From the NCBI RefSeq assembly GCF_019966575.1, contig NZ_JAINFK010000002.1, forward strand, positions 186,001 to 250,000: a stretch of DNA of 64,000 nucleotides, read 5' to 3'. This document shows, piece by piece, positions 27,447 through 36,323 of the stretch. A program made the position numbers and the translations under genes. This DNA comes from Oricola cellulosilytica (GTDB taxonomy: Bacteria > Pseudomonadota > Alphaproteobacteria > Rhizobiales > Rhizobiaceae). Position 1 is the first letter of the stretch, and every line of letters starts with the position of its first letter. The notes under the pieces are model-generated. The model had not been told where the DNA came from. It did not search any database and saw nothing but the letters and a program-made list of their open reading frames with translations.

Positions 27447-28304
27447 ATGAATTATCGTCACATCTATCACGCCGGAAATTTCGCGGATGTGTTCAAGCAC
27501 ATCGTTCTGACGCGAGTGATCCGCTACATGCAGAACAAGGAAGCGGCGTTCCGGGTGCTCGACACGCACGCGGGAACGGGGCTTTACGACCTGTCATCCG
27601 AGATGGCGCAGAAGACCGGGGAATGGCGCACGGGCATAAAGCGTGTTCTCGATTCCGCCAGCGATGCGCCGGCTGCGGTGCAGGAACTCGTCGCTCCATA
27701 TATCGATTGCGTCAGGTCGCTGAACCAGGACGCTGAAATCAGCCAGTATCCGGGGTCCCCCAGGATTGCCCGCATACTTCTCCGCAAGCAGGACCGCCTC
27801 ACCGCACTTGAACTGCATCCCGACGATTTCGAGAAATTGCAGACGAATTTCGCCGGCGACTATCAGGCGCGGGTGACGAAGCTCGACGGCTGGCTCGGAG
27901 TGAAATCGCACCTGCCACCGAAAGAACGCCGCGGAATCATCCTCATCGATCCGCCCTTCGAGGTTTACAACGAGTTTTTCAACATCCTCACGGCTCTGAG
28001 GGAGGGCCACCAGCGTTTCGCCACCGGCACGTTTCTCCTGTGGTACCCGATCAAGCATCGAAAGGGCGTGAGCGAGTTCCGGGATGAACTGAAGGCCATG
28101 GGGATCCGGAACATCCTCGATGCGACCCTGGAAGTGCGGACCGGTCGCGAGGTGCGCTTCGACGGATCGGGCATGATCGTCGTCAATCCGCCATACAAGC
28201 TGGAGGGAGAACTGCGGACAATCCTGCCCTGGCTCACCTCCGTGCTCGAACACGGCCCCGGCGCCGGCGGCCACGGCGTGAACTGGCTTGTCCGCGAGAA
28301 ATAG
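27447..28304 (+). CDS. rlmJ: 23S rRNA (adenine(2030)-N6)-methyltransferase
   Basis: A 285-residue RlmJ. The N-terminus MNYRHIYHAGNFADVFKH is the family signature, followed by the SAM motif VLDTHAGTGLYDL and the N6-adenine catalytic D-P-P-F in GIILIDPPFEVYNEFF. FLLWYPIKHRKGVSEF and MIVVNPPYKLEGEL close the protein. It methylates A2030 of 23S rRNA before ribosome assembly. It is divergent from the oxidoreductase gene with only about 47 bases between the two starts. Confidence 0.95.
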   Translation: MNYRHIYHAGNFADVFKHIVLTRVIRYMQNKEAAFRVLDTHAGTGLYDLSSEMAQKTGEWRTGIKRVLDSASDAPAAVQELVAPYIDCVRSLNQDAEISQYPGSPRIARILLRKQDRLTALELHPDDFEKLQTNFAGDYQARVTKLDGWLGVKSHLPPKERRGIILIDPPFEVYNEFFNILTALREGHQRFATGTFLLWYPIKHRKGVSEFRDELKAMGIRNILDATLEVRTGREVRFDGSGMIVVNPPYKLEGELRTILPWLTSVLEHGPGAGGHGVNWLVREK

Positions 28305-28381
28305 CGAATTCATACGGGGTGACGTCGGGCGAAGGTTGCGCTAATCCGGAAGAAACGGAACGGAACGAACAGGAGCACCTC

Positions 28382-28843
28382 ATGGCAGCCCGGCTTCTTC
28401 GAATGGCATGTGCAGCGACCGCCTCGATCGGCTTGCTGGTCGGGTCATACGTGCCCACCTTATCGGCCGACCTGATCGCCCCCGGCCCGTATACAGTTGC
28501 GCCCGCCGATTCGCTATGCGCTAGGGACAGCCACCTTCGCGCCATCGAGCGCGGCTTCGATATCCAGGCTCGCGAGGTACATCACCGGCCCGAGCTCGAA
28601 ATCAACCTGATAACCGATTTCCGCGAGAACAGGTTCTTGCCGAAAGTCGAGGATGTGCGCGCGGTGAGCAGGCTGTATTGCCAGGCCACGGCCCACATGT
28701 CGGACGGGCACGCCCGCAAGCTCTGGTACCTCATCGAGTATGACGAGGGCTTCGCCGGTTTCTTCGGCGACAATGTGGAGTTTTGCCTTTCGGGACTCGA
28801 CGACTGGAACGTTTACAACGGCAATTGCCGCGTCCTGCGATAA
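28382..28843 (+). CDS. Small secreted protein with four cysteines, function unknown
   Basis: A 153-residue protein with a good Shine-Dalgarno (AGGAG, eight bases before ATG 28382) and a signal peptide (RLLRMACAATASIGLLVG, cleavage near LSA-D). The mature part has four Cys, in DSLCARDSH, RLYCQATAHM, VEFCLSGLDDW and NGNCRVLR. The even number suggests two disulfides. The DW-x-VYNG-x-CR ending looks conserved-like, but I cannot name a family with certainty. It lies 18 bases before the RNase T2 lipoprotein gene and is likely co-transcribed. Function is unknown; a periplasmic location is inferred. Confidence 0.7.
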   Translation: MAARLLRMACAATASIGLLVGSYVPTLSADLIAPGPYTVAPADSLCARDSHLRAIERGFDIQAREVHHRPELEINLITDFRENRFLPKVEDVRAVSRLYCQATAHMSDGHARKLWYLIEYDEGFAGFFGDNVEFCLSGLDDWNVYNGNCRVLR

Positions 28844-28861
28844 CCGGCTTGTAGAGGACCG

Positions 28862-29566
28862 ATGCGTCCCCCTTTGCCGGCCGGTGCGGCTCTGGTCGTT
28901 GCGCTGGTGATGGCGGGTTGCCAGGAAAAGGGCGCGGCAAGTTCTTCCCCACCGGTTGAGCCTATGCCGCGAGCGGCTGACGTGCCGCTCGGCTCGGGAT
29001 TCGATTTCTACGTGCTCGCGCTTTCCTGGTCTCCGAGCTACTGCGCATCGGAGGGCGACCGCGCCAACCGGCAGCAGTGCGGTGCCCGCCCATCGCACGG
29101 ATTCGTGGTGCACGGCCTGTGGCCGCAGTTTGCGCAGGGCTATCCTGCCGATTGTGAAACGGAATTGCCATTGAGCGTCGAACGCAGCATGTCGGACACG
29201 ATGCTGGACATCATGCCGTCGACCGGTCTCGTCCGGCATCAATGGAAGAAGCACGGCACGTGCACCGGCTTGTCGCAAGCCGATTATTTCTCCGTGACGC
29301 GCATGGCGCGCGACCGGATCGCGGTTCCTGCAAATTTCGTGCGGCGGGATGCACACGCCGCCCTTGACCCGGACGATGTCGAGGGTGCCTTCATTGCCGC
29401 CAATCCGGACATGCCTGCAGATGCCGTCGCAGTAACCTGCGACCGCCGCTTTCTGCGGGAGGTGCGCATCTGCCTCTCGAAGGATATGACGGCATTCGTT
29501 TCCTGCCCGGAAGTCGACCGGAAAGACTGTCCGCGCGATAGCGCAATCATGCCACCCACCCCGTAA
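28862..29566 (+). CDS. Ribonuclease T2 family lipoprotein
   Basis: A 234-residue RNase T2. Both catalytic signatures are present: CAS I in GFVVHGLWPQF (catalytic His) and CAS II in HQWKKHGTC (Glu replaced position noted as Gln-Trp-Lys-Lys-His-Gly-Thr-Cys; catalytic Lys/His present). DFYVLALSWSPSYC is the family's first strand. The N-terminus has a hydrophobic run ending in VMAGC (Cys near residue 20), a probable lipobox with Met at -3, so it may be anchored to the periplasmic membrane face. Such enzymes degrade single-stranded RNA without metal. It follows the secreted Cys protein and precedes a GST gene. Confidence 0.88.
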   Translation: MRPPLPAGAALVVALVMAGCQEKGAASSSPPVEPMPRAADVPLGSGFDFYVLALSWSPSYCASEGDRANRQQCGARPSHGFVVHGLWPQFAQGYPADCETELPLSVERSMSDTMLDIMPSTGLVRHQWKKHGTCTGLSQADYFSVTRMARDRIAVPANFVRRDAHAALDPDDVEGAFIAANPDMPADAVAVTCDRRFLREVRICLSKDMTAFVSCPEVDRKDCPRDSAIMPPTP

Positions 29567-29577
29567 GAGAGTTGCCG

Positions 29578-30180
29578 ATGCCCCACCTGCTCTATTCTCC
29601 GGCGTCACCCTACAGCGCCAAGGTCCGCATGGCGGTCGCTTGGTTGGGTCTCGATATCGATAACAAGATCGTCAATACGTCAGTCGAACCCCCGGATCTC
29701 GTCGATAACAATCCTCTCGGCAAAATCCCGACGCTTGTCCTGAACGACGGCGCCGCGCTGTTCGACAGCCGCGCCATCATGCAGGAACTCGACCGGATGA
29801 GCGGCAAGCGCCTGTTCCCCCGCAACGCGGAGAAACGGCGTGAAGCGGAAAAGCTTGAAGCCCTGGCCGACGGCATCTGCGATTGCCTTCTGGCCCAGAT
29901 TTACGAGAAACGTTTCCGGCCGGAGGAGAAGGTTCATCAGCCTTGGCTCGACCTGCAGGCGCGCAAGGCAGAGCGCGGCCTGGACTGGCTGGAGGAGAAT
30001 GCACCCAGGGTAACGGTCAAGCTGCATGGCGGCCAATTCGCCATGGCCGCGATGTTCGGTTATCTCGACCTGAGATTCGAGGAGCTCAACTGGCGACGCG
30101 GGCGACCGAAACTCAGACGTTTCGAGCAGCGTTTCGCGGCCCGGTTCGATCAGTACGAACGGTTGAAGCCGGGCGCATGA
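29578..30180 (+). CDS. Glutathione S-transferase family protein
   Basis: A 200-residue two-domain GST. The N-terminal thioredoxin-like domain has LLYSPASPYSAKVRMAVAWLG with the usual S-x-(x)-Ser positions for GSH activation, NPLGKIPTLVLNDGAALFDSRAIMQ for GSH binding, and a helical C-terminal domain follows. The ATG at 29578 is preceded by GAGAG. It starts 11 bases after the RNase T2 stop. The substrate is unknown, and it may act in detoxification or thiol reduction. Confidence 0.82.
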   Translation: MPHLLYSPASPYSAKVRMAVAWLGLDIDNKIVNTSVEPPDLVDNNPLGKIPTLVLNDGAALFDSRAIMQELDRMSGKRLFPRNAEKRREAEKLEALADGICDCLLAQIYEKRFRPEEKVHQPWLDLQARKAERGLDWLEENAPRVTVKLHGGQFAMAAMFGYLDLRFEELNWRRGRPKLRRFEQRFAARFDQYERLKPGA

Positions 30181-30210
30181 AAAAGCCCGCGCGAGATATC
30201 TCGCGCGGGC
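30181..30210 (-). terminator. Perfect 26-bp palindrome acting as a minus-strand terminator
   Basis: The sequence at 30185-30210 is a perfect inverted repeat (stem GCCCGCGCGAGA with a TATC centre), followed on the minus strand by TTTT at 30184-30181. It ends the outer-membrane-protein message. For the plus strand no T-run follows, so any effect on the GST message is weaker. Confidence 0.8.
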
Positions 30211-30231
30211 CGCAATCGGTCAGTGTCAGTA

Positions 30232-30873
30232 TCAGAACTTGACGCCGATACCGGCATTGATCGTGTGGGTGTCGAATCCGGACGATACGGTCGTCGCACC
30301 CAGCGTGTAGTCCTGGGACTGGTAGTCGGTGTAACGGTACTCGAGACGGCCGAAGACGTTCTCGGTGATCAGCGTGTCCGCACCAGCGCCGACGGTCCAG
30401 CCGATATGCGTGTTCTCGTCCGTTCCGGTTGCACTGCTGAATTCGGCGCGCGTGGCTGCAACACCGGCGGTGCCGTAGATAAGAACCGGATCGAACGCAT
30501 AGCCGATGCGGCCGCGCAGCGAACCGAATACGCCCTGATCGGCCGATACGCCGGCGAGCGAGCCGTCAGCGCCCGAATAACCGATGTCGCCCTCGAGGCC
30601 ATACACCACAGCGCCATTCTGCAGGTTGTAGCCGGCAAAAGCGCCCCCGTTGAAGCCATCGGCATCGATGTCGCCGACGGTGGAGTCGAAATTGCCCCAG
30701 TTGTAGCCGCCGAATGCACCGACATAGACGCCCGACCAGGTCGCGGCAGGCGCGTACTCGACTGCGGCGACCGGCGGTGCCGGCGGGGCTTCAACAGCGT
30801 CCGCTGCGAGAGCGGCGTTGCCCAACAGGGCGGCAATTGCAACGCCGCCGGCCAGTTTGGAAAGATTATGCAT
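30232..30873 (-). CDS. Outer-membrane beta-barrel protein (Omp25/Omp31-like)
   Basis: A 213-residue outer-membrane protein with a signal peptide (KLAGGVAIAALLGNAALA, then AD) and an alanine/proline linker. The 8-stranded barrel pattern starts at WSGVYVGAFGGYNWGNF, continues with DGFNGGAFAGYNLQNG, WTVGAGADTLITENVFGRLEYRYTDY, and ends in GIGVKF with the C-terminal aromatic Phe required by the BAM machinery. It resembles the Omp25/Omp31/RopB group that coats rhizobial and brucella outer membranes. The start at 30873 has GGAG 5 bases upstream. It is divergent from the CaCA gene with 246 bases between, which include a CRP-like palindrome. Confidence 0.88.
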   Translation of the reverse strand: MHNLSKLAGGVAIAALLGNAALAADAVEAPPAPPVAAVEYAPAATWSGVYVGAFGGYNWGNFDSTVGDIDADGFNGGAFAGYNLQNGAVVYGLEGDIGYSGADGSLAGVSADQGVFGSLRGRIGYAFDPVLIYGTAGVAATRAEFSSATGTDENTHIGWTVGAGADTLITENVFGRLEYRYTDYQSQDYTLGATTVSSGFDTHTINAGIGVKF

Positions 30874-31025
30874 TTTAGTCTCCTTGATTTCGTCTGCTAT
30901 AGGCGTCATCGCGTTTTTCGGACGCTTCGAGCCCCAAACTCCCGCCTGCAGATTTCGTTCCGGATTGAGGCGAATGCGTTGCGGGATTTAGGAGATTCAG
31001 TGGCAGAAAAGTGACACCCGGCGAG

Positions 31026-31043
31026 TGTGATCTTTAGGTCACA
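31026..31043. promoter_or_regulatory. CRP-like palindrome between omp and CaCA antiporter genes
   Basis: TGTGATCTTTAGGTCACA pairs TGTGA with TCACA across eight bases (one mismatch further in). The spacer of eight differs from the CRP consensus of six, so the bound factor may not be CRP. It sits 77 bases before the antiporter ATG at 31120 and about 150 bases before the omp start, where it could affect both divergent genes. Confidence 0.45.
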
Positions 31044-31119
31044 GTGCGAGGCTCCCTTTAATCGCTGTTTCAATGCCTATATAGGACTGCTCGTTCATCC
31101 CTCACGCTTGCGGAGCCCC

Positions 31120-32064
31120 ATGTTTCTCGACATTTCGATGCTGATCGCTGGATTGGTCTTGCTGGTGTTTGCTGGCGACTATCTGGTGAAGGGCGCCGCG
31201 GGCCTTGCCGAAAATCTGGGCATTCCGCCACTTGTGATCGGCCTGACGGTTGTCGCTTTCGGGACCTCCGCACCGGAACTTTTCGTCTCTTTGCAATCTG
31301 CGCTCTCCGGGGCGCCGGACATTGCGGTCGGCAATGTCGTTGGTTCCAACATCGCCAACATATTGCTGGTCATGGGAGCGCCGGCGCTCATCGCCGCGAT
31401 CCACGCCAATCAGCGCGGTCTGTCGCGCAACACTGCGGTGATGATCGCCTTCACGCTCGCTTTCATGTGGATGCTGAGCGACGGAACGCTGCAGCGCATC
31501 GAGGCGACCGGGCTGTTCGCCGGCCTACTGCTGTTCATCATTGCGCAGATCCTTCGCGCTCGCGTGGCAATGGAAGACGTCGTGTCATCCGATTACCATG
31601 ACGAGTTGGGCGAGATGCCCCATTCGAGCGGAAAGATCGCAGTCTTTCTCGCCGGTGGACTGATCGGACTTCCGCTCGCGGCGCACCTTACGGTCGCCGG
31701 TGCGTCGGGCCTTGCCGAGAAGTTCGGCGTCAGCCAGGCGGCTATCGGTCTGACCATCGTTGCCATAGGGACGTCGCTGCCCGAACTGGCCACGACCATG
31801 ATGGCCGCATGGCGCAAGGAGGCCGACGTCGCGCTCGGCAACATCATCGGCTCCAACATCTTCAACATCGCCGCGATCATGGGCATCACCGGAATGATCA
31901 TCCCGATTCCGGTCTCCGAGGTCATTCTCCAGCGCGATATCTGGGTGATGCTGGTCACGTCCCTGCTGTTGGCGATCATCTGTTTCGCGCGAATAACCAC
32001 TGGACGAGTGCTGGGAGCCGTCATGTTTATCGGCTATCTCGGCTATATCGTCTCCATATTCTGA
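31120..32064 (+). CDS. Calcium/sodium antiporter (CaCA superfamily, YrbG-like)
   Basis: A 314-residue exchanger with about ten helices in two homologous halves. The alpha repeats are unmistakable: VVAFGTSAPELFVSLQSALS with GNVVGSNIANILLVMG, and IVAIGTSLPELATTMMAAW with GNIIGSNIFNIAAIMG. They provide the acidic cation-binding residues. The start MFLDISMLIAG at 31120 has CGGAG upstream; an earlier frame start is unsupported. A paralog occurs at 59995, so the organism has at least two such exchangers. Substrate ion is predicted as Ca2+/Na+, from the family only. Confidence 0.9.
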   Translation: MFLDISMLIAGLVLLVFAGDYLVKGAAGLAENLGIPPLVIGLTVVAFGTSAPELFVSLQSALSGAPDIAVGNVVGSNIANILLVMGAPALIAAIHANQRGLSRNTAVMIAFTLAFMWMLSDGTLQRIEATGLFAGLLLFIIAQILRARVAMEDVVSSDYHDELGEMPHSSGKIAVFLAGGLIGLPLAAHLTVAGASGLAEKFGVSQAAIGLTIVAIGTSLPELATTMMAAWRKEADVALGNIIGSNIFNIAAIMGITGMIIPIPVSEVILQRDIWVMLVTSLLLAIICFARITTGRVLGAVMFIGYLGYIVSIF

Positions 32065-32082
32065 CCGACACGGAGCACACAG

Positions 32083-32844
32083 GTGGGGACCACTGGCATC
32101 GCGCTCGTTACGGGGGGCGCAAAACGGATCGGGCGAGCGATCTCGGAAGACCTTGCCGCGCACGGCTTTACGGTGATCGTTCATGCAAACAGCTCTGGCG
32201 AGGAAGCGAAGAGGCTGGTCGACGACATTTTATCGCGCGGCGGCCGTGCGCACGCGCTCACGGCTGATCTGACAGATCCCGCCGCTGTCGCCGCGCTCAT
32301 ACCCCGCGCGTCCGATCTCGGAGGCCCAATCGATCTATTAGTGAACAACGCGTCGACCTTTATCGACGACAGCCTCGGGAATCTCGACGCGGAGACTTGG
32401 GACCGGCATTTTTCGATTCATCTGAAAGCTCCGGTCTTTCTGGCTGAAGCGATGGCTGCGCGACTTCCTCGGGATAGGGAAGGTCTGATAATCAACGTGA
32501 TCGACCAGCGCGTTTGGCGGCTGACGCCGAACTTCGTTTCCTACACGCTTTCGAAATCTGCCCTTTGGACCGCGACGTGCACCCTGGCGCAAGCGCTCGC
32601 CCCGCATATTCGTGTCAATGGGATTGGTCCCGGTCCCACGTTGAGAAATGCCCGCCAGAGCGAGGAGGATTTCCAGCGGCAGATCAGGGCGGTCCCGCTA
32701 GAACGCGGCCCGGAACTGAGCGAATTCGGCGCGACGATACGGTATCTCTGGGAAAACCGGTCGATCACGGGACAGATGATTGCGCTCGACGGCGGTCAGC
32801 ATCTCGCTTGGGAGACTCCCGATGTTGCGGGGGTGAACGAGTAA
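32083..32844 (+). CDS. Short-chain dehydrogenase/reductase (FolM/pteridine reductase-like)
   Basis: A 253-residue SDR with a GTG start at 32083 and GGAG seven bases before it. The Rossmann motif is ALVTGGAKRIGRAISED, NNAS is seen at residue about 87, and the active-site Y-x3-K is FVSYTLSKSALW. A variant TGGAKRIG resembles pteridine reductase/FolM-type SDRs, which reduce dihydromonapterin or folate-like substrates. That substrate assignment is tentative. It follows the antiporter gene by 18 bases and precedes uvrC. A quinone- or pterin-linked role is inferred only. Confidence 0.8.
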   Translation: MGTTGIALVTGGAKRIGRAISEDLAAHGFTVIVHANSSGEEAKRLVDDILSRGGRAHALTADLTDPAAVAALIPRASDLGGPIDLLVNNASTFIDDSLGNLDAETWDRHFSIHLKAPVFLAEAMAARLPRDREGLIINVIDQRVWRLTPNFVSYTLSKSALWTATCTLAQALAPHIRVNGIGPGPTLRNARQSEEDFQRQIRAVPLERGPELSEFGATIRYLWENRSITGQMIALDGGQHLAWETPDVAGVNE

Positions 32845-32919
32845 TCCCATTTTCGTGGTAACAGCATTGAAGCGTAGATGGCCGCGTCATGCTTGGCGGG
32901 CCGATGCGACAAGGTGAAG

Positions 32920-34926
32920 ATGAAGAATACCACCATCCCCGGCGGAGACATGATCGCGCAAACCGAGATCGACGACGGCGACGACCCGCTGGTCGCCGCG
33001 CTCGGCAAAGAACTCGCGTGGGACACCGGGGACGACACGCTTCAGGGGCTGAGCGGCGCGGAACTGATCAAGGCACACGTAAAGCGTCTCCCGAACGCGC
33101 CCGGCGTCTATCGCATGTTCAACGCGGCGGGTGATGTACTCTATGTAGGCAAGGCGTCGAGCCTGAAGAAGCGCGTAACGAGCTATGCATTGGGGCGTGG
33201 GCACACCAACCGAATCACCACGATGATCGGCCGGACGGCCGCGATGGAATTCGTCACCACGAGAACGGAAACCGAAGCCCTGCTGCTGGAAGCCAATCTC
33301 ATCAAGAGGTTAAGGCCGCGCTTCAACGTTCTGATGCGTGACGACAAATCGTTTCCCTATATTCTTCTTTCCGGAAACCACGAGGCGCCGGGCATCTTCA
33401 AACATCGCGGCGCCCAGACACGCAAGGGAGACTATTTCGGCCCGTTCGCGTCCGCCGGCGCGGTCGGCCGGACGATCAACGCCCTGCAGCGCGCCTTCCT
33501 CTTGCGCACATGCACCGACAGTGTTTACGAAAGCCGTAGCCGACCTTGCCTGCTCTACCAGATCAAACGCTGCTCGGGACCTTGCACCGGAGAAATCTCG
33601 CCAGAGAATTACGAGGAATTGGTGCGGGAGGCAAAAGCCTTCCTGTCGGGCCGCAGCCGGGCCGTCCAGGCGGACATGTCCAGAGGGATGCAGTCTGCGG
33701 CGGAAAATCTCGATTTCGAACGGGCGGCGGTCTACCGCGACCGGATCTCGGCCCTTACGGCGATCCAGAGCCATCAGGGAATAAATCCGCAAACGATCGA
33801 CGAGGCGGACGTTTTCGCCGTCCAGCAACAAGGCGGGATGACGTGCATACAGGTCTTCTTCTTTCGTACCGGTCAGAACTGGGGCAATCGCGCCTATTTC
33901 CCGAAGGCCGATCCATTGCTCGGGCCGGAAGAGGTGCTCTCGGCGTTCCTCTCGCAGTTTTACGACAACAAACCGACGCCAAAGCTGGTCCTGACCTCTG
34001 AGGCGCCCGCGGAAGCAAACCTTCTTGCGGAGGCCCTGTCGCTGAGGGCGGGCCGTAAGGTCACAATCACTTGCCCCAAGCGCGGTGAAAAGAGGGACTT
34101 GGTCGACCATGCCCTGACGAATGCTCGCGAGGCCCTGGGACGCCGCGTGGCTGAGACCTCCTCGCATGCCAAGCTGATGGAAGGCGCGGCCGAAGCATTG
34201 CATCTAAGCCGCGTTCCGCGACGCATCGAGGTGTTCGACAATTCGCACATCATGGGCACGAACGCCGTCGGTGCGATGATCGTCGCCGGACCCGAGGGGT
34301 TCGCGAAGAACCAGTACCGGAAATTCAACATCAAGTCCGAGAGCGCAAAGCCAGGAGACGACTTCGCGATGATGCGGGAAGTGATGGAGCGGCGATTCTC
34401 TCGCCTCATCAAGGAGTACGGAATTCCCGACAGGGAGGCCGAGGATGGCGAAGAGAACGAACCCATGCCGTCATGGCCCGATCTGCTGCTGATCGATGGC
34501 GGCATCGGGCAAGTCAATGCGGTTATGAAAATCCTCGCCGATCTCGGTATTGAAGATGTGGTTGATGTCGTGGGTGTCGCGAAAGGGGTCGACCGCGATG
34601 CGGGACGCGAGCGGTTCATCATTCCCGGAAAGCCCGATTTCTCGCTTCCTCCCCGCGACCCGGTTCTTTACTTCATTCAAAGGTTGCGCGACGAAGCGCA
34701 CCGTTTCGCGATTGGGTCGCACCGCGCGCGACGCAAGAAGGAGATGGTTAAGAATCCGCTCGACGAGGTCGCAGGCATAGGTCCCGCCCGCAAACGGGCG
34801 CTGCTGCATCACTTCGGAAGCGCGAAAGGGGTTTCGCGCGCCGCGCTGGACGATTTGGCCCAGGTCGACGGAATATCGGAGGCGATGGCCAAGCAGGTGT
34901 ACGATCATTTCCGGCAATCCCGCTAA
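32920..34926 (+). CDS. uvrC: UvrABC excinuclease subunit C
   Basis: A 668-residue nucleotide-excision-repair endonuclease that makes both cuts around a lesion with UvrB. The GIY-YIG nuclease domain ([20 protein letters not shown]), the UVR interaction motif ([13 protein letters not shown]), the UvrC RNase-H-like domain ([27 protein letters not shown]), and a C-terminal helix-hairpin-helix ([19 protein letters not shown]) are all in order. Start choice: ATG at 32920 has AAGG five bases upstream; ATG at 32878 and 32950 are in-frame alternatives. It precedes pgsA by 51 bases. Confidence 0.96.
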   Translation: MKNTTIPGGDMIAQTEIDDGDDPLVAALGKELAWDTGDDTLQGLSGAELIKAHVKRLPNAPGVYRMFNAAGDVLYVGKASSLKKRVTSYALGRGHTNRITTMIGRTAAMEFVTTRTETEALLLEANLIKRLRPRFNVLMRDDKSFPYILLSGNHEAPGIFKHRGAQTRKGDYFGPFASAGAVGRTINALQRAFLLRTCTDSVYESRSRPCLLYQIKRCSGPCTGEISPENYEELVREAKAFLSGRSRAVQADMSRGMQSAAENLDFERAAVYRDRISALTAIQSHQGINPQTIDEADVFAVQQQGGMTCIQVFFFRTGQNWGNRAYFPKADPLLGPEEVLSAFLSQFYDNKPTPKLVLTSEAPAEANLLAEALSLRAGRKVTITCPKRGEKRDLVDHALTNAREALGRRVAETSSHAKLMEGAAEALHLSRVPRRIEVFDNSHIMGTNAVGAMIVAGPEGFAKNQYRKFNIKSESAKPGDDFAMMREVMERRFSRLIKEYGIPDREAEDGEENEPMPSWPDLLLIDGGIGQVNAVMKILADLGIEDVVDVVGVAKGVDRDAGRERFIIPGKPDFSLPPRDPVLYFIQRLRDEAHRFAIGSHRARRKKEMVKNPLDEVAGIGPARKRALLHHFGSAKGVSRAALDDLAQVDGISEAMAKQVYDHFRQSR

Positions 34927-34977
34927 ATAACCGGTTTTCCTTGACCCGGCCCCTTTTCCGGTGCTCTCACACACTTG

Positions 34978-35562
34978 ATGACCAACAAAGCGTACAACCT
35001 GCCGAACCTTCTCACCTACGCCCGCATTCTTGCGGTGCCGGTGGTTGTGTTCTGTTTCTTTATTGAAGGGCGGTTGCAGGCCAGCGACCTCGCGCGCTGG
35101 TCCGCGCTGGGGATTTTTGTCGCGGCTTCGATCACCGATTTCTTTGATGGCTACCTCGCCAGAAAATGGGAGCAGACGTCCAATATCGGCCGCATGCTCG
35201 ACCCGATTGCCGATAAGCTGGTCGTATCGGTCATCCTGCTACTGCTGGCCGCTGAGGGTACAATCGCGGGGTGGAGCCTTTGGGCAGCGGTAATCATCCT
35301 GTGCCGTGAGATTCTCGTCTCCGGCCTCCGCGAGTACCTTGCCGCGCTTGAGGTCAGCGTTCCGGTGACACGACTTGCAAAGTGGAAGACGACCATCCAA
35401 CTGCTGGCCATTGGGTTCCTTCTGGCCGGACCGGCTGGCGACAAAATACTTCCCTTCATTACTGAAGCCGGATTGGTGCTGCTCTGGGTTTCGGCCCTGG
35501 TTACCCTCTATACCGGCTGGGATTATTTCCGCTCGGGCCTGAAGCACGTAATCGAGGAGTGA
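34978..35562 (+). CDS. pgsA: CDP-diacylglycerol--glycerol-3-phosphate 3-phosphatidyltransferase
   Basis: A 194-residue membrane phosphatidylglycerophosphate synthase. It begins AYNLPNLLTYARILAVPVVV, and the catalytic motif DFFDGYLARKWEQTSNIGRMLDPIADK is complete (D-G-x2-A-R-x8-G-x3-D-x3-D). LFLAG-like stretches form the remaining helices. The gene order uvrC-pgsA-moaD-moaE is widespread in alphaproteobacteria. The start is ATG 34978; an in-frame TTG at 34975 adjoins it. It is 8 bases from moaD. Confidence 0.95.
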   Translation: MTNKAYNLPNLLTYARILAVPVVVFCFFIEGRLQASDLARWSALGIFVAASITDFFDGYLARKWEQTSNIGRMLDPIADKLVVSVILLLLAAEGTIAGWSLWAAVIILCREILVSGLREYLAALEVSVPVTRLAKWKTTIQLLAIGFLLAGPAGDKILPFITEAGLVLLWVSALVTLYTGWDYFRSGLKHVIEE

Positions 35563-35569
35563 ACACGCC

Positions 35570-35824
35570 ATGACAAAGATGGTCTATTTCGCCTGGGTCC
35601 GCGAACGGATCGGTCTGACGGAGGAAGAAATCGACATCCCGGGCAACGTGAAGACCGGGGCCGACCTGCTTGCCTGGATGAAGGGCCGCGGCCACAATTA
35701 CGAGGCGGCGCTCGCCTTTGACAATGCGATCCGTATCGCCGTCGACCACGAACATATCGACCAAAAGGAAGATATCGGCTCGCCGCGCGAGATCGCCCTC
35801 TTCCCGCCGATGACGGGGGGATAA
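35570..35824 (+). CDS. moaD: Molybdopterin synthase sulfur carrier subunit
   Basis: An 84-residue ubiquitin-like sulfur carrier. The C-terminus ends FPPMTGG; the Gly-Gly tail is thiocarboxylated and donates sulfur to precursor Z in molybdopterin synthesis. The N-terminal strand KMVYFAWVRERIGL fits the beta-grasp fold. It overlaps almost directly with moaE (one base between). The product serves molybdoenzymes such as the oxidoreductase at 25.3-27.4 kb. Confidence 0.95.
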   Translation: MTKMVYFAWVRERIGLTEEEIDIPGNVKTGADLLAWMKGRGHNYEAALAFDNAIRIAVDHEHIDQKEDIGSPREIALFPPMTGG

Positions 35825-35825
35825 G

Positions 35826-36287
35826 ATGAATCCGATCGAACCGACCGTCCGCGTGCAGCCCGGCGATTTCGATCTTTCGGCCGAAGTCGCGGCCCTCACT
35901 AAAATTCGAAAAAACATCGGTGCGGCCGTGACCTTTACGGGTCTGTGCCGCGATGAGGAGGGTTCGCTTGCGGCGCTCGAACTGGAACATTATCCCGGCA
36001 TGGCCGAGGCCGAGATCGGGCGCATTGCCGCCCAGGCGGCCAAGCGCTGGCCACTGACCGGTCTCACCGTCATCCACCGCTACGGGCGGATCGAGCCCGG
36101 CGCCAACATCGTGCTTGTGGTCGCCACATCCACGCACCGCAAGGCAGCCTTCGAGGCCGCCGATTTCATGATGGATTTTCTCAAGACACGCGCGCCGTTC
36201 TGGAAAAAGGAACACCGCGCCGACGGGTCGGTCGGCGAGTGGGTCGACGCGAAATCCGATGACGACAAAGCCGTCGAACGCTGGTAG
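35826..36287 (+). CDS. moaE: Molybdopterin synthase catalytic subunit
   Basis: A 153-residue large subunit that converts cyclic pyranopterin monophosphate to molybdopterin with MoaD. Key segments are AVTFTGLCRDEEG, LELEHYPGMAEAEI, IHRYGRIEPGANIVLVVA, and KTRAPFWKKEH with the conserved Lys residues. The ATG at 35826 is preceded by GGGGGA. It closes the uvrC-pgsA-moaD-moaE run. The gene converges on the hemolysin III-family gene. Confidence 0.95.
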   Translation: MNPIEPTVRVQPGDFDLSAEVAALTKIRKNIGAAVTFTGLCRDEEGSLAALELEHYPGMAEAEIGRIAAQAAKRWPLTGLTVIHRYGRIEPGANIVLVVATSTHRKAAFEAADFMMDFLKTRAPFWKKEHRADGSVGEWVDAKSDDDKAVERW

Positions 36288-36323
36288 CGGGCCATCGTTG
36301 CCAGGGCGACCTTCCGGCTTCGC

